Of a DNA stretch of 64,000 bases, positions 1 to 10,350 are shown piece after piece. Origin of the DNA: Lobosporangium transversale (lineage: Eukaryota; Mortierellomycota; Mortierellomycetes; Mortierellales; Mortierellaceae). The stretch's first letter is position 1. The number at the start of each line of letters is the position of its first letter. The notes beneath the pieces were generated by a model. It saw nothing but the letters and a program-made list of their open reading frames with translations, was not told the origin of the DNA and did no database searches. The DNA is taken from contig NW_019029059.1 in assembly GCF_002105155.1 (NCBI RefSeq), positions 1-64,000 of the forward strand, in the 5' to 3' direction. A program made the position numbers and the translations under genes.

Positions 1-15
1 AGTGAGCTTGTTGGC

Positions 16-46
<31 letters not shown>

Positions 47-460
47 GCTGACGTGGCTGCTATCTGCTGCTTGCTTTCTGGCTTCTGGCTTCTGCTTTTT
101 GGTTTCTGGCTTCTGGCTTCTGCTTTTGGTTCTGGTTTTGGTTTTTGACTTTTGGTTCCTGGCTTCTGGCTTTTGGCTCTGACTTCTGGCTTCTGACTTC
201 TGACTTCTGACTTCTGGCTTCTGGCTTCTGGGCTTCAGGGAGGTTTTTTTTTGATTTTTTTTTTTTGGTTTTTTTTTTTTGGTTTTTTTTTTTTTTTTTG
301 GTTTTTTTTTGGTTTTTTTTTTTTTTTTTTTTTTTTTTTAAGTATTTTTTTGGAGTTTTTTTGGGGTTATTATATTGGCGTTGGCTGTGAACTGTTGGCT
401 GTGAACTGTTGGCTGTTGGCTGTTGGCTGTTGGCTGTTAGCTCTGAGTCTATCTCCTCAG
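1..460. repeat. Poly-T tracts and ggcttctg minisatellite
   Basis: The window opens with a poly-T run, followed by a degenerate minisatellite built on ggcttctg/gacttctg (about 60-240), a block of long T runs broken by GG (about 245-345), and a short ttggctg array (380-440). Any protein read through this is low-complexity Lys or Lys/Ser/Gln repeat, so it is not treated as coding. It may be the variable head of the dispersed repeat that follows, because the second copy of that repeat is also preceded by ttggatg/ctgctga short repeats. Confidence 0.8.
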
Positions 461-469
461 ACGCCCTTA

Positions 470-2790
470 CCTCGGTCTGATGCTCTTTCCCAGGCCTTCT
501 GCTTTCCTCCATGGATCGTAGGCCTCGCTCCTCCAAGCAAAAGTCCCATTTGCAGTGTGGTCTATCGAACAACTAATCAATGGAGCCTCACTTTGACCAG
601 AGCACTTTGGTTCAGACGGCAGGAAACAGGGGTCACACAACATGACGCCTCTACGCCATGCACCCACTACGACCAGGCGTCCCTGGCGCAGCATCGCTAA
701 TTGGATAGCCTAAGGATGATAAGTCAGTAACAATGAACTATTCACAAAGCCCTATAGAGCACCGAGTTGCCAAAGATTCCACCTAACCAGAGAGAAACGA
801 AAGCAAAGTAAAACAGAATTAATATGCTCTTTGTGTCTTTCTTTTCACCTACCTTAGATGTTACCAGGCCTCGGTAACACCTGTTCCTGCTCCTGATCCT
901 GATCCTGCTGGAGGGGGAATCTCCTTGACGGCCCGAAGCTCGAGCTCTACAGGACCCAGTGAATAATTCATTGGTACTGACTTACCATTCTCAGGCTACC
1001 GCAACTGTGTGTCATCCTGGTCCCTACGCGAAATCCCCAGAGGCACTCGGATCAAGTGAGGCCCAGAGACTAGAAGTTCTCTAGCGCCACCACAATGGTC
1101 CTTCCTCAAGGAGTCGTGAGGGGTCCGACGGAGTGGAACCCCCCATCAGAGCAGATGAGGAGTTCGGAGGAGGCGGCAGAGAGGCCGGCGGAGGGGCCCC
1201 CGGGCTCCGATGGTAGGACGGAGTGGAGCCCTTATCGAATCGGATAGGCCTCTACGGAAAGAGCCGAAGAAATAAAGAAAAAGAAAAAAAAAAAAAAAAA
1301 AAAAGCGTGGTTAGAATACTATAAAGAATAGCATAACACAGCAACACCAAAAAAAAAAGAAAAAAAAAGTGCAATATGTTTACTCAATAAGAGAGAGTAC
1401 TTACAGATCCGCTTAGGGCCCCATTTCGATAAGCACTGCATGAGCTTATTGCAGTCTTTGGGATGGTCGCCGCTGAGCATCCATCGGTAGTGGTTTTCTT
1501 GTGATGACTAAGAAGGACAAAGGCAAAAAAATAGGAGTAAGTTAATGGACCTGCTGGACTCATTTAGCAATAGCTAAACAGTGGGTGACGGTAGGCAAGA
1601 CAAAACGAAGCCATACATATGCTAGATACTTACTTGATGACGGCTCTATAGTGGATTGTATTTCACGGCTGGAATAGAGCATTTTTTATGGTCTCTGTGT
1701 GGCCTTTATAAGGCATGTGAAGGGGAGGTGGAGAGGATGTGGGTGAAGAGAGGAGAAAAGAAAAGAAAAGCTGAGGGGGAGACGAAGGGTATTTATGAAA
1801 ATTGTTTTTCTTTTTGTGTCGTCGATATGACGTTTTACAGCAACGCAAAGGAAACTTGGTATCCCACTGCCAAAGGTATTAAATAATAATACTAATAGCC
1901 ATCATATGTCAGCAATAAAGAAAGCCATTGTGAAGTATAATAGTAAGCGAATGAGTGAGTAAAAAATAAATATTTGAAATGTAAAGAGATAACGCGTTCA
2001 GAGGGCAATGCCACAAAATTATTATTTTCCGCCATGACGCCTTCGGTCAGATGTTCGCATGAAAACTCTGTTTTCTGGTTGGTCAAAACATTTACACGGC
2101 AGATAAGAGAAGCAGACATTGTCCATCTTCGGTAAAATTAACCTTTTTTATCTCCAAATGCTGTATGAATGAGTATGGAAAGAACCATTGAGTCAAATAT
2201 AATGAATAATACAAAATAATGCATTATATAGACATATACTTTCTTGCTGTCGACGGCGAGGGCTCTTTGGCGGATTGTGCTTTGGAGAAAAGGAGAAAGG
2301 ATGAATGCTGAGTGGTTTTTGTAATCGCTCAGGGAAAATAGTAAGTGAAACCAATTTGTGATCTCAAAGTATTGACTGAATAGCAATACAAATACGACAT
2401 TTTGCTTTTATGCAAGAAAAAAAAGAAAAGAAAACGGCATAGCGGGAATTGAAATCAATAATCTGTGCACCTGTGATATCATTCGTCAATTTTCATATGC
2501 TTACAAGGTGGAGAAAGAGAACAACATTCCATCCTCAAAGATATGCAGGGTCATACATACAACAATCTGCCTGCCCACAACAAGAGCACGAGCCACATTG
2601 CCCTCTTTGTATGGTGTACAACAAAGAAAGAAAGAAAAAACAGTGAGCAATGTGCTGTAGCTGGAGTAAAAGGACGAGACCCAAAGTACAAGCATATTAA
2701 AACTCGCATACTCTGTTTCTCACTCGCATAATCAGCTACTATTCACTATTCTTTATTACACATTTTGCATTGTATTGTATGGAAATAAAA
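470..2790 (+). repeat. Dispersed repeat family, copy A (internally deleted)
   Basis: This stretch aligns collinearly, with many substitutions, to 24,290-26,350. Shared blocks include cagacggcaggaaacagg, the region around cctgatcctgatcctgct, ctcaaggagt.g.gag, and gatatcattcgtcaattttc. Just after about 2,735 it jumps to sequence matching about 26,290, so roughly 260 bp present in copy B are missing here. No protein domain was recognised in any frame. It could be a non-autonomous element or a decayed transposon. Sequence similarity is seen directly; the element type is unknown. Confidence 0.7.
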
Positions 2791-3153
2791 ATAAAAATAA
2801 GAAATAAAATAAAATTAAAATAAAAGTAAAAGTAAAATTAAAATAAAGTAAAAATAAAAATAAAATAAAATTAAAAATAAAAGTAAAAATAAAAGTAAAA
2901 ATAAAATAAAATTAAAAATAAAATAAAAGTAAAAATAAAATAAAATTAAAAATAAAATAAAATTAAAAATAAAATAAAATTAAAAATAAAATAAAATAAA
3001 ATTAAAAATAAAATAAAATTAAAAATAAAATAAAATTAAAAATAAAATAAAATAAAATTAAAAATAAAATAAAATTAAAAATAAAATAAAAGTAAAAATA
3101 AAAGTAAAAATAAAATAAAATAAAAGTAAAAATAAAAGTGAAATAAAAGTACA
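2779..3153. repeat. A-rich degenerate microsatellite (AAAATAAAAGT-like)
   Basis: About 370 bp of interspersed aaaataaaa, aaaagtaaaa and aaaattaaaa words follow directly on copy A of the dispersed repeat and may be its expanded 3' tail. It stops at the left end of the transposon described next. No coding potential. Confidence 0.85.
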
Positions 3154-3185
3154 GATTTTAGTATTTCAGGACTAGTATGACAGAA

Positions 3186-3927
3186 TAAAGGAAAAATGCA
3201 TCCCCCCCGTCAGAATAAAAAATTGACCCCGGCTGAGAATTCCCAAAACCCCCCCGTCAACATTTTGAGGCTGTTTTTTGGGTCTTATTTTCTGCTTTTG
3301 GTTGCATCTGTCTTTCTATTAAACTCAACGCTATTAAAGCCCTCTTACTTTTTATCTTATCATCAAAAACTTGACAGTAGAAAAATCAGCTAGACAGACA
3401 CATGTTCCTTGATGGATCGCTCCCTCCCTAGTATTTTATTTATCTCTAGGCTCAGAACCTTCAGCAACTTTACATGCACCACACAAGCCCGATATAGTCA
3501 TCGAAAAAAAAAAAAAAAAAAAAAAAAAAAAGAAAGACTTTACACTATATAACACCACATGTCGCACAATCCAAACTATCTTCGCAATCAATGACATTTA
3601 TTGTCTTAAATACAGATTGGGACAATGGGGCCTTTTACACTTACAGTGTGAGGGTACAGTTGGACTCTTTTTTTTTTTTTTTTTTTTTGACGTGTTTTGC
3701 TGTCAACAAGCCACAAAACTCAGGTCCAACTTTATGCTCTTGATTAGGAATGAAAAACGGTTCTCAATTTCAAAAAACAGCTCTAGAATGTTGACAGGGG
3801 GGTTAAGGATTACGTGGTTGCCGGGGGGATAAGAATTCCGAATAAAGGTATGTTGACGGGGGGGTTTTAGGAATTCTCAGCCGGGGGTCAATTTTTATTC
3901 TGACGGGGGGGTGCATTTTTCCTTATA
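3186..3927. mobile_element. MITE with about 75-bp G/C-run terminal inverted repeats
   Basis: The first about 75 bp (aaggaaaaatgcatccccccc..., through gaccccggctgagaattcc and cccccccgtcaacat) recur as the reverse complement at about 3,851-3,927. ATA flanks both ends, a possible 3-bp duplication or a TA duplication inside it. A poly-A run (about 3,504-3,531) and a poly-T run (about 3,669-3,688) face each other inside, and no transposase is encoded. It is therefore a non-autonomous element, inserted in the left end of the larger transposon. Confidence 0.8.
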
Positions 3928-4330
3928 TGCACTACATATTCTTACTTATTGGAAAGTTTGCTCAGTTTTGGAGATATTCTGATGGTTCTACAATATTTTG
4001 TCTAAAAGCTAGATAATTTCCGTAGAAACCTTGACTTCAAGATGCCCTAGTTCTTAAACTTTTGAATATAAACATTTTCAATTTTTACCCAAAAATACAA
4101 TTTCCTGTTTTGAAAGATATATTTTCGGTTGCTTTATCGACTTTAGAAGTTTTAGCACGTTTGGAGCCGAAATGAGGGACTTTACTATATAGTATCTGGT
4201 TTTCTATGGATCCTGAGAACGCGGATATGCGTATATGGAGCACTCAGGCACTTTGGGAGATAAATCCCGTAAATGCATATTAGTATTATTTCCATCCCCG
4301 CCCCGAGCGCCCATTTTTTTTTGAGAGCAC
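3928..4330. other. Transposon-internal noncoding DNA
   Basis: AT-rich sequence between the nested MITE and the subterminal repeats of the larger transposon. No reading frame, RNA gene or repeat was recognised. Confidence 0.5.
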
Positions 4331-4545
4331 ATGGAAGTGATACTAAACAAAGATGCAAGTGATACTAACACAAGAGTTGACATTCATAAATAAACATGCA
4401 GGTGATACTAACACAAGAATTGACATTCACAAACAAACATGCACTGAAACTAACTTAAAAACTGGCCCGCACAAATCCTATGTAAAGTGATACTAAAATC
4501 TTGTTTTCATGATACTAAATTATGGCCCGCACAAATCCCATGCAA
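4331..4545. repeat. Left subterminal inverted repeat (tgatactaa clusters)
   Basis: Contains repeated gtgatactaa words, two similar tandem units ending in gacattca(c/t)a(a)ataaacatgca, and two copies of ggcccgcacaaatcc(c/t)atg. The same string order occurs in reverse complement at 8,815-8,960. Repeated short subterminal motifs of this kind commonly bind transposases; binding here is inferred. Confidence 0.8.
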
Positions 4546-4717
4546 AATAAAGTCGAATATTTTATTGCAGGTCTGAGATAATATGACTCTTGCAAATGCA
4601 TGGAGGCATCCCATTTCTAGACGCCTCGACCGAGATTTCTGTTTATTCACTTCTTTCACTTCCACTTCCTTTCTTTTACTCACTACTTCCCCACACTTCT
4701 TTCTACCTCTGCCTTCA

Positions 4718-7700
4718 ATGAGTTACTCACCTTCGGGCGAAGAAGCCGACTTCTGTCGCGAGCGATCAAATACTCATTCCACACCATCCTTGCCACAATG
4801 CGGATCTCATGCTCCACCCTCTCGTCAAGAGAATCCTCCACCAGTTCATTCTAGGAGCGAATGGAAACCATCATATCCAAAGCTACCACCGTCACATTAT
4901 CCCTCGCCACATTATCCCCCGCCACATCATTATCTACCACCACATTGTCCACCACCACATTGTCCGCCGCCACATTGTCAACTATTACATTACCCATCGC
5001 CACATTGTCAACTATTACATTACCCACATTTGCCACCGTACAACATTTCCTCGCAGTCTCCATATCATATGCTTCAGCCTTCGTTTTCATACGTCCCACA
5101 CCTACATGCATACATGGCCTATCCATACAATCCTATCCAATACCCGATCCAGTACCCGTGCTCGCTTCCCAGCTGCCCTCATCGCCTGCCGCCATCCGAG
5201 ACACTTCATCAAGGGCTAGCGTACCTATACTCAACAGCGGCTAATATGCTTTCGCATTTTGTGCCGCCAGGCGTGGACGTCAATACAGAGGCTTTGCCAT
5301 CCGAACAAAAGGCTGCGGAGAATAGGCACCCTATATCCGACCCTTCGCAGTATAATCTGAAAACACCGCTCTCACCCCCCTTTCACCATTTTTGCCTCGA
5401 CGTTCTCTAGACAAGTCAAAAGCATCTCATCATTCTAGGGTCTCAGCTTCCCTTTCACCATTGTTGCCTCCACGATCTCTAGACAAGTCAAAGGCATCCT
5501 GCCGTCCTAGAAGTAGATCTCCCTCAAAGGTTTAAACATAGTCCTCGTGTATGTATTGAAAGAGATATATAATAAATAGATTCTTATTAAACACACCTGT
5601 ATTGTCGGTGCTCAATAGAACGCCTTCCCTAATGTCATATCATCTTTCGAATTTCCAAATGGGGAGGTTGCGTACGAGACAAACCTCAACATCGTCACCA
5701 GTGGCAACAACCAAGTTATAGCGTCTACTTTGGATAGCGAAGATGGCGAAAGCACTTTGGGAGCGTGCAGTAATCGTCGACGTAAGCCAGGGTGTGGGTC
5801 CGGGTGGTCCATGCTGGTATACAATAACCGCAAGCAAAAAAACAAAATAACTTTCATGAAGCGGTGCCTTGGAGTCTACAAGTGTCCGGTAGACAGCTGC
5901 GGGTATCTGGAAAGGCCTAAGCTCCCTACAAGCAAAAGTATAGACGCGCTCCCTCCGCCTCCAGAGGTTCCATGCAAAACACACAGGCAGCAACTGATTC
6001 ATACTCCATGCCAGGCAAAAATTGATATAGAGCGCATTGGCAATGTTGAAAGAGCCCAGCATCATGGATACCACTATCATCAGCCTCCACCATCGAACAA
6101 GCCGACTGGAGAGGCAATGGCAGAGTTCGAAAAAATGGTGAAGATGGGATCAGAGGCGGAGCCTAAGAAGTTGTTGATTGGTACGAAGACCCGAAAGCCT
6201 GTCACGGAGATCCATAGCGCTTTTGCTAACCTTAGTCGTACTGCGTACCACAGAAAGAAAATTCTAGATGGCTTTAAGAGATCCTGGACTATCACCTCTT
6301 TGGTAGCATTCGACCGAGATTATAAGATGATGGGCCCCATCAGCTTATTGGAGAATGAAACCCATATTATTATTCAGGCGGAATTCATGAAGGAAATGCT
6401 CCAAAACATAGATATTTGTATGCAGACCGACTCCATCGAATCATTTGTCCACGACGAACACTACGCGAATATCAATATCACGTTCACCAGCGCATTCAAT
6501 TTTGTGATCAATAGGGCGGTGCCAGTCGTGATGTCAATGCTATTTGGGAAAACACAAAAGCATTATAAGCACCATTTTTTTTGGCAATGTTTAAATACTT
6601 ACCTTTCAAGGGATTCGATGAATTTACTGAGGGATTCCCCGGAATGGTCTGTGACTTCAGTGAAGCAGAACGCGTAGGGTTTGAGCTTGCTGTCCGGGAA
6701 TATTTTAGGCTCGATGATGATCACGAGATACAGATGGAGAACTTCTACAGGTTCTGTGAGATCCATTTCCGTCGGTCCTTAATGAGGGTGCAGAGGAATT
6801 CTGCAGTTGTCCCGCCTTCAGAAGAGTTAGTTTTTAACCGCAAATGCCTAGATCTCCTCGACAAGCACACGCCAGAAAAGTTCCATGAACTTATTCAGGA
6901 TTTGGTGGAATCTTTCCCAAGGACAAAAAAGTGGATTGATTGAATCCGAACAGAGCAAAGTGTATTTTCCAATCTCTTTCTAATGTCGACATCTCGACAT
7001 TTTCAAAGGATACAAATGCCCAAGAGAGTTTGGGAGGAGATTTTAAGCGCCACTCACCAACTAAAAAGGGCATGAGTGTCGGGGATACGTATGAATACGC
7101 CTGCCGCTACCTAAGTCTCATCGAACGCGATATTGAACAAGCCTTGAAGGGATCGACGCTAAGATACCATCGAATTAAGTATCCTGCAAAGAGAAAAAAA
7201 GTGGACCGAACCAGCGATGGCCGCGCGCCAGATTGCAACAAGACGCTGTTCCCAGAGATATTTAAGCAGCAGTGGCGAGCAGGTCGTCCTAAAGGAAGTA
7301 GGAACAAAGCCCCCAAGCTAACGATCGACGAAGAATGGGAAGACCTCGCAATACCATGGCAGATCCAATATAAGGGCTTCAAGGCAACCAATACATGTTC
7401 GTTAGACGCTCCTCTTATGCTTTGGGTATTATTGCGTAGGTTTTCCGGGATGCGATACTCAGCAGCTACCTTAGCGACCTCCCAAGGGAGCCTACTGGAA
7501 GATGTCGTTAACCTAGTAGTATCTCAAAATCATGCCAAGGCAAGATGGATGTGGTGCAACAAAGCTTTGGGATTAACACCAGAAGGTGACCATGATTTAT
7601 GGGACTCTGTTGAGGGCAGCTTCACTGATCATTTGCGAGGCTTGACCGCATTCAAGCCTATTTTCAACTCGACGTGTTCTGAAGTGGAATGTCCCAATCG

Positions 7701-8805
7701 AACTTTGAAAGAGACACAAAGTGCTTCTTATTTTGTCATGAGGAGCCATGCAAGGCAAATTAAACAAGAGAGCGTTGACATGTCGGCTGGGGAGGGGGGC
7801 ACTTCTTGTTCTTTGCCACTGCAGGCTCAGGGACCCCACAAGCGGATGCTTTCACTTAACCTCGAAGATGGAACGTTGGAACCTCTGGAAGTCTGCAGCG
7901 GCACGCGGGTGTATTCCCGAATGGAGGTTACTGAATGGCCACTGCTACTCATTATCGACTGCCTTCAGGCGTGGCACACCTCTACAGGGTCGTTCGCCTG
8001 CCCAGACCGATACATTTTTCTCGATGGTGCTGATTTTATTTTGGCAGGTGTTATACTCCATAATATGAGCGAAGGGCACTATACGGGTATGGCTCTGATC
8101 AAGAGGCGCTGGATATACTACGATAGCATGAAGCCGCGCAAGCTGCAATGGATTGGTGACCAAATGGCTGTTCCTGATGGTTTTCAACCAACTCAAGTAT
8201 GGTACCTGAGATCCCACAACCAATTAGCTGGCAACGAGACAGATAGGGATGATGTCTTTAGTAGTCCCAGTGTTACTAGTGCAGACAACTCGGAGGACAG
8301 TTCAACTGAGAGTCAAAGCCCGAAGGAGGATTCAAGCGAGGGCCATGGAGGTTCCAAGGGTGATTCAGGCGAGGGCCATGGAAGTTTCAAGGGGGATTCA
8401 AGTGAGAGCCAAGAAAGCTGTAGGGAGGATTCAAGTGAGAGCCAAAAAAGCTGCAGGGAGGATTCAAGTGAGAGTGAAGAAAGCTCCAGTGAAGATTCTA
8501 AGCAACCACGGCAATCACGACAAAATTATCCATTCAGTAGCTCCACCAACGTTGTTTCCAATAAGGGAAAGTTGCCAACATGTGAAGGCTGCAATAGCCA
8601 GTTGGAAAGACAAGCTAAGAGATTATTAGTCAAGGTCCCAAGCAACGTCAAGAAAGGGTGGAGTGTTACAAGGTCTTATCACTTTCTCCGGGCCTGCCTC
8701 ACTAAGCTACCTCAAGAGCAGTACGACGAGGCCATGCGACAACTGCGAGTACGAACAACACGAGCACAGCATCTGCAGAGACAAGAGTTAATTGGAAGAC
8801 AATAG
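4718..8805 (+). pseudogene. Transposase: GCM-like finger, DDE core, AT-hook and USP-like peptidase (frames broken)
   Basis: One gene read in segments. Exon 1 (4,718-5,529) is Pro/His/Tyr-rich with PPHC repeats; an 89-nt intron (5,530-5,618, GTTT...ATAG) joins it to NAFPNVISSFEFPNG. Then come a GCM/WRKY-like zinc cluster (KRCLGVYKCPVDSC, CKTH, H..C; about 5,860-6,010), transposase motifs (MQTDSIESF, LFGKTQKHYKHHF, VCDFSEAER, FYRFCEIHFRRS, KKWID, DTNAQESLGG) and an AT-hook (AGRPKGSRN, about 7,280). A peptidase follows with NTCSLDAPL (Cys codon 7,396), C....C, GHYTGMALI (His codon 8,077) and WIYYDSMKP (Asp codon 8,122). The tail has Ser/Glu/Asp repeats and a final CEGC. Three lesions break the frame: C6 at 5,375-5,380, T8 at 6,575-6,582, and about 6,938-6,942. 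ATG 4,718 is chosen because it follows a pyrimidine-rich leader. Family motifs are known from MULE-like and USP proteins; the fused architecture is inferred from collinearity. Confidence 0.75.
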
Positions 8806-8814
8806 CGTTACTAG

Positions 8815-9064
8815 TGATCTTAAATATCTGTTTTCATGATACCAAGTTATGTTCTCTTTACATGGGATTTGTGCGGGCCAGCTTAAGCGATAGTATCATT
8901 GCATGTTTATTTGTGAATGTCAATTCTAGTGTTAGTATCAGTGCATGTTTGTTTGTGTCTCTCCAGCCAATGGCCTTTCAGTTATTTTATGTACAATACT
9001 AATCTTCTGTCATTTTAGTATGCAGTATCAGTATGTGATACTGGTACTGAAATACTAAAATCAA
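8815..9064. repeat. Right subterminal and terminal inverted repeat of the transposon
   Basis: Reverse complement of the left subterminal block: catgggatttgtgcgggcc, gcatgtttatttgtgaatgtc and gtgttagtatcagtgcatg all have left-end partners. The outer edge, tactaaaatc, complements gattttagta at 3,156. It lies immediately downstream of the peptidase stop codon. Confidence 0.75.
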
Positions 9065-9134
9065 TACGATCATTCTTAAGTCACCAGCTCCGACGCGTGT
9101 TTTGAACCGAGACCATGAGCTTGACAGCACTGAA

Positions 9135-10297
9135 ATGAGAAACCCTTTTGTTGTAGCTACAGAGAGCGGTTATTCGGACAGAGTATCCTTTGTAAAGGAG
9201 GCTCTTGAGTCACTGCAGTCTGAGGATGCTCAAATACGCTCGTCAGCCTACCTTAACTTGCAGGCCAAGTTCAGAGAGGGCGATGAAAAGCCTTTCTATC
9301 TGAAGGAAGTCAAAGAGTCAATACGATTGTTTGCGAGGTATCTCATGAGGGATTTAGATCTATATAGCCCTCCGAGTTTGATTCAGGCGGCACTAAAGTG
9401 TACAGGCTACTTTCTTTTCAACCAGAAAATTGTCGCGATGTTTACTTCAAAAGAAATCGAGGCTCTACTTGTACAAATATTACATTTGGTCAATGCAGCG
9501 AATGAGAAACCAACTTGTAATTTGGCAATATTGACTCTCTCCTCTACCAGAATCCCTCGAAGGCTCTTGTATCCGTTCCTCCCGCATATGATCGAGGCCT
9601 TCTTGGACAATCTGGAGTCCCGATTCAAGCCGTCAAGTATTACGAATGAATCCCTAGGAGGCATGTTTATCTTATTTACACAATTTCTAAATGAAATTGT
9701 GGCAACAGTCCAATCATGGCTCATGCCTGTACTTACGAGATTAATATCACCCATTCCTGATATCCGGTCAAGGGCGTTGGAGCTGTTGACAATGGCGATC
9801 CCTAAGTTGATTGAAAAGGAGGATTCGAGGCGAATACAGGCCGTCAACGAATTCATGGATGATTATAGCACTGAGTCCCTTGAGGTTTTGACAGCAAACT
9901 TTCTGGATGCTAATGATGGTAGGATGACACGGACTTTTTTTCTTCTTCAATGTTAAAAAGGATGTTTGATTAATATTTAAGAGTTTCTCTTGTAACTTTA
10001 GAGGTTTACGCCATCTCTGTCTGGGGCGCTCTAGTCACGCTAATGAGAAAGAGACTACAAGAAAGTCCATTGCTCAACCGCATGCTAAAGATGGTGGAGG
10101 TAATATACTCGGCAATATTGGTGTTGCATTTTACACATCCTTGAACTATTCTAACTTTTTTTTTTTTTTGTTTTTCCTTTTTTACTTTTTACGCATATAA
10201 TGCTTTGATCTCGACATATCTATCACAAATAGAAATGTTTTAATTCGACATCATCCGCGAGGACAGAAATCAAAATGGCCGCGTTTCAAGCATGGAC
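9135..10297 (+). pseudogene. Rif1-like HEAT-repeat N-terminal fragment, 3'-truncated
   Basis: Three exons splice cleanly. Exon 1 runs 9,135-9,918; the open frame continues upstream of the first ATG toward the transposon end. Exon 2 is 10,002-10,099 (VYAISVWGALVTLMRKRLQ, LLNRMLKMVE) and exon 3 is 10,233-10,297 (KCFNSTSSARTEIKMAAFQA). The alpha-helical repeat protein and the W.AL..L...L....LLN..LK.VE..FNS pattern match the N-terminal domain of Rif1, a telomere and replication-timing factor that binds PP1 in other fungi. After the exon 3 donor GTAAGC there is only poly-T and unrelated sequence, so most of the protein is absent. It abuts the transposon, which may have disrupted its 5' end. Rif1 assignment is by recognition only; another HEAT protein is possible. 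Confidence 0.65.
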
Positions 10298-10316
10298 GTA
10301 AGCCAAGGACTCTAAG

Positions 10317-10350
<34 letters not shown>

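Larger units (their letters stand above)
3154..9064 (+). mobile_element. DNA transposon with GCM-finger transposase and USP-like peptidase
   Basis: The proposed element runs between inverted ends: gattttagtatttcag at about 3,156 on the plus strand and its complement at about 9,047-9,062. Longer subterminal inverted repeats lie inside (4,331-4,545 against 8,815-8,960), sharing ggcccgcacaaatcc, aacatgcac and repeated tgatacta words. The single transposase-peptidase gene lies between them. A MITE (3,186-3,927) is nested in the left end. A clean target-site duplication is not visible, so the outermost boundary is tentative. Transposon identity is well supported by the protein; the exact ends are inference. 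Confidence 0.7.

Noticed and set aside
60-572. 170-codon minus-strand frame rich in Lys, Ser and Gln
   Set aside because: It is translated minisatellite and poly-T sequence with no conserved domain.
4809-5244. Overlapping frames (His/Ile/Tyr-rich and Thr/Leu-rich) inside the transposase leader
   Set aside because: They are shadows of the Pro/His repeat exon; only the frame that splices into the zinc-finger exon makes a continuous family protein.
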